A DNA stretch of 25,188 bases. Source: JANMDR01 sp031376425 (GTDB lineage: Bacteria; Pseudomonadota; Gammaproteobacteria; Burkholderiales; Usitatibacteraceae). The position numbers were made by a program, and so were the translations under genes. Location of the stretch: positions 1 through 25,188 of the forward strand of contig JANMDR010000137.1 of NCBI GenBank assembly GCA_031376425.1, written 5' to 3'. The notes below the pieces were generated by a model, which was given only the letters and a program-made list of their open reading frames with translations, made no database searches and was not told the origin of the DNA. Every line of letters begins with the position of its first letter. Position 1 is the stretch's first letter. Below are positions 24,820 through 25,188 of the stretch, in pieces.

Positions 24820-25188
24820 CTATTTCAACAGGCCCGCACTTTTTGCAGCCGCTTCAATGCCTTTATAGTTCTCAGCTTTAGTAGCAACAAAGCGCGTTGC
24901 ACGCTGCACATCCAAAACCTCTTTGCCTTCAGGTGTGGCTTTGTCTAGCGCTAAAAAAGCCTTGGTAATTTTTTCACGCAGCGCTACTGGCATGTCGGCA
25001 TGCACCGTCCAGTTATAATCATAATAGGCTGGCGTGGTGTAGAACACGCGCACCTTGGTGGTGTCTACTTTTTTCTCATTTACAAACTTTTCCCATACCG
25101 AAATATTCAAGGCACCGGCATCTACTTTACCTGCTGCTACCGCTGCAATGGTGGCATCATGTGCGCCTGAAAACGCGATGCGCTTAAG
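24820..25188 (-). CDS. phnD: Phosphonate-type ABC transporter substrate-binding protein, C-terminal part
   Basis: The C-terminal 122 residues are visible, open to the window edge; the signal peptide and N-terminal lobe lie outside. The fragment begins within a SGAHDATIAAVAAGKVDAGAL motif, the conserved PhnD hinge pattern, and continues with a VFYTTPAYYDYNWTVHADMP segment that helps line the ligand site. PhnD proteins bind phosphonates, phosphite or related oxyanions in the periplasm and deliver them to PhnE. Specificity cannot be read from this half. It is the first visible gene of the operon. Confidence 0.9.
   Translation of the reverse strand, partial: LKRIAFSGAHDATIAAVAAGKVDAGALNISVWEKFVNEKKVDTTKVRVFYTTPAYYDYNWTVHADMPVALREKITKAFLALDKATPEGKEVLDVQRATRFVATKAENYKGIEAAAKSAGLLK

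Overview
The window reads as about 25 kb of a moderate-GC proteobacterial chromosome, most likely betaproteobacterial. The accA–tilS pair, a PduO-type adenosyltransferase, an ECF sigma/RskA-type anti-sigma pair, a phnDCE-type transporter and an EgtB-like enzyme all fit that lineage. Genus cannot be named from sequence alone. No insertion sequence, integrase, tRNA, rRNA or CRISPR array was seen. Genes are packed densely, with ATGA overlaps and hairpin terminators at several operon ends.

Left part (1–4880): a minus-strand operon encodes an unusual ECF-family sigma factor followed 5 bp later by a membrane Ser/Thr protein kinase that runs off the window. The arrangement resembles systems in which the kinase phosphorylates and switches on the sigma factor. 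Divergent from it is a plus-strand pair: a family-2 glycosyltransferase with C-terminal membrane helices and a DUF2142 polytopic membrane protein, probably making and using a lipid-linked sugar for the cell surface.

Housekeeping block (4911–9041): accA and tilS on the minus strand. Divergent from them is a plus-strand run of a cob(I)alamin adenosyltransferase, a classical ECF sigma factor and its RskA-like membrane anti-sigma factor, closed by a bidirectional hairpin terminator.

Middle (9140–13757): single-gene units. These are a secreted small Trp/Tyr-rich repeat protein, a DUF1345 membrane protein, a His-rich CDF metal efflux transporter with a palindrome over its putative -10, a metallophosphoesterase lipoprotein, a small secreted DUF4189 protein preceded by a perfect 14-bp inverted repeat, and a small DUF5684-like membrane protein.

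Right part (14002–17364): a three-gene operon of an ATP-grasp ligase, a YHS-domain lipoprotein and an EgtB-like sulfoxide synthase, a candidate route to a histidine-derived thiol or peptide conjugate. It converges on a 1507-residue secreted mosaic protein made of NHL, RCC1, Ig-like and DUF5648 repeats. The window ends with the minus-strand phosphonate-type ABC transporter operon phnD (partial)–phnC–phnE1–phnE2.

The most interesting items are the kinase-linked sigma factor whose usual acidic DAED motif is replaced by SPTE, the ATP-grasp/YHS/EgtB cluster, and the cysteine-paired RCC1 mosaic protein.
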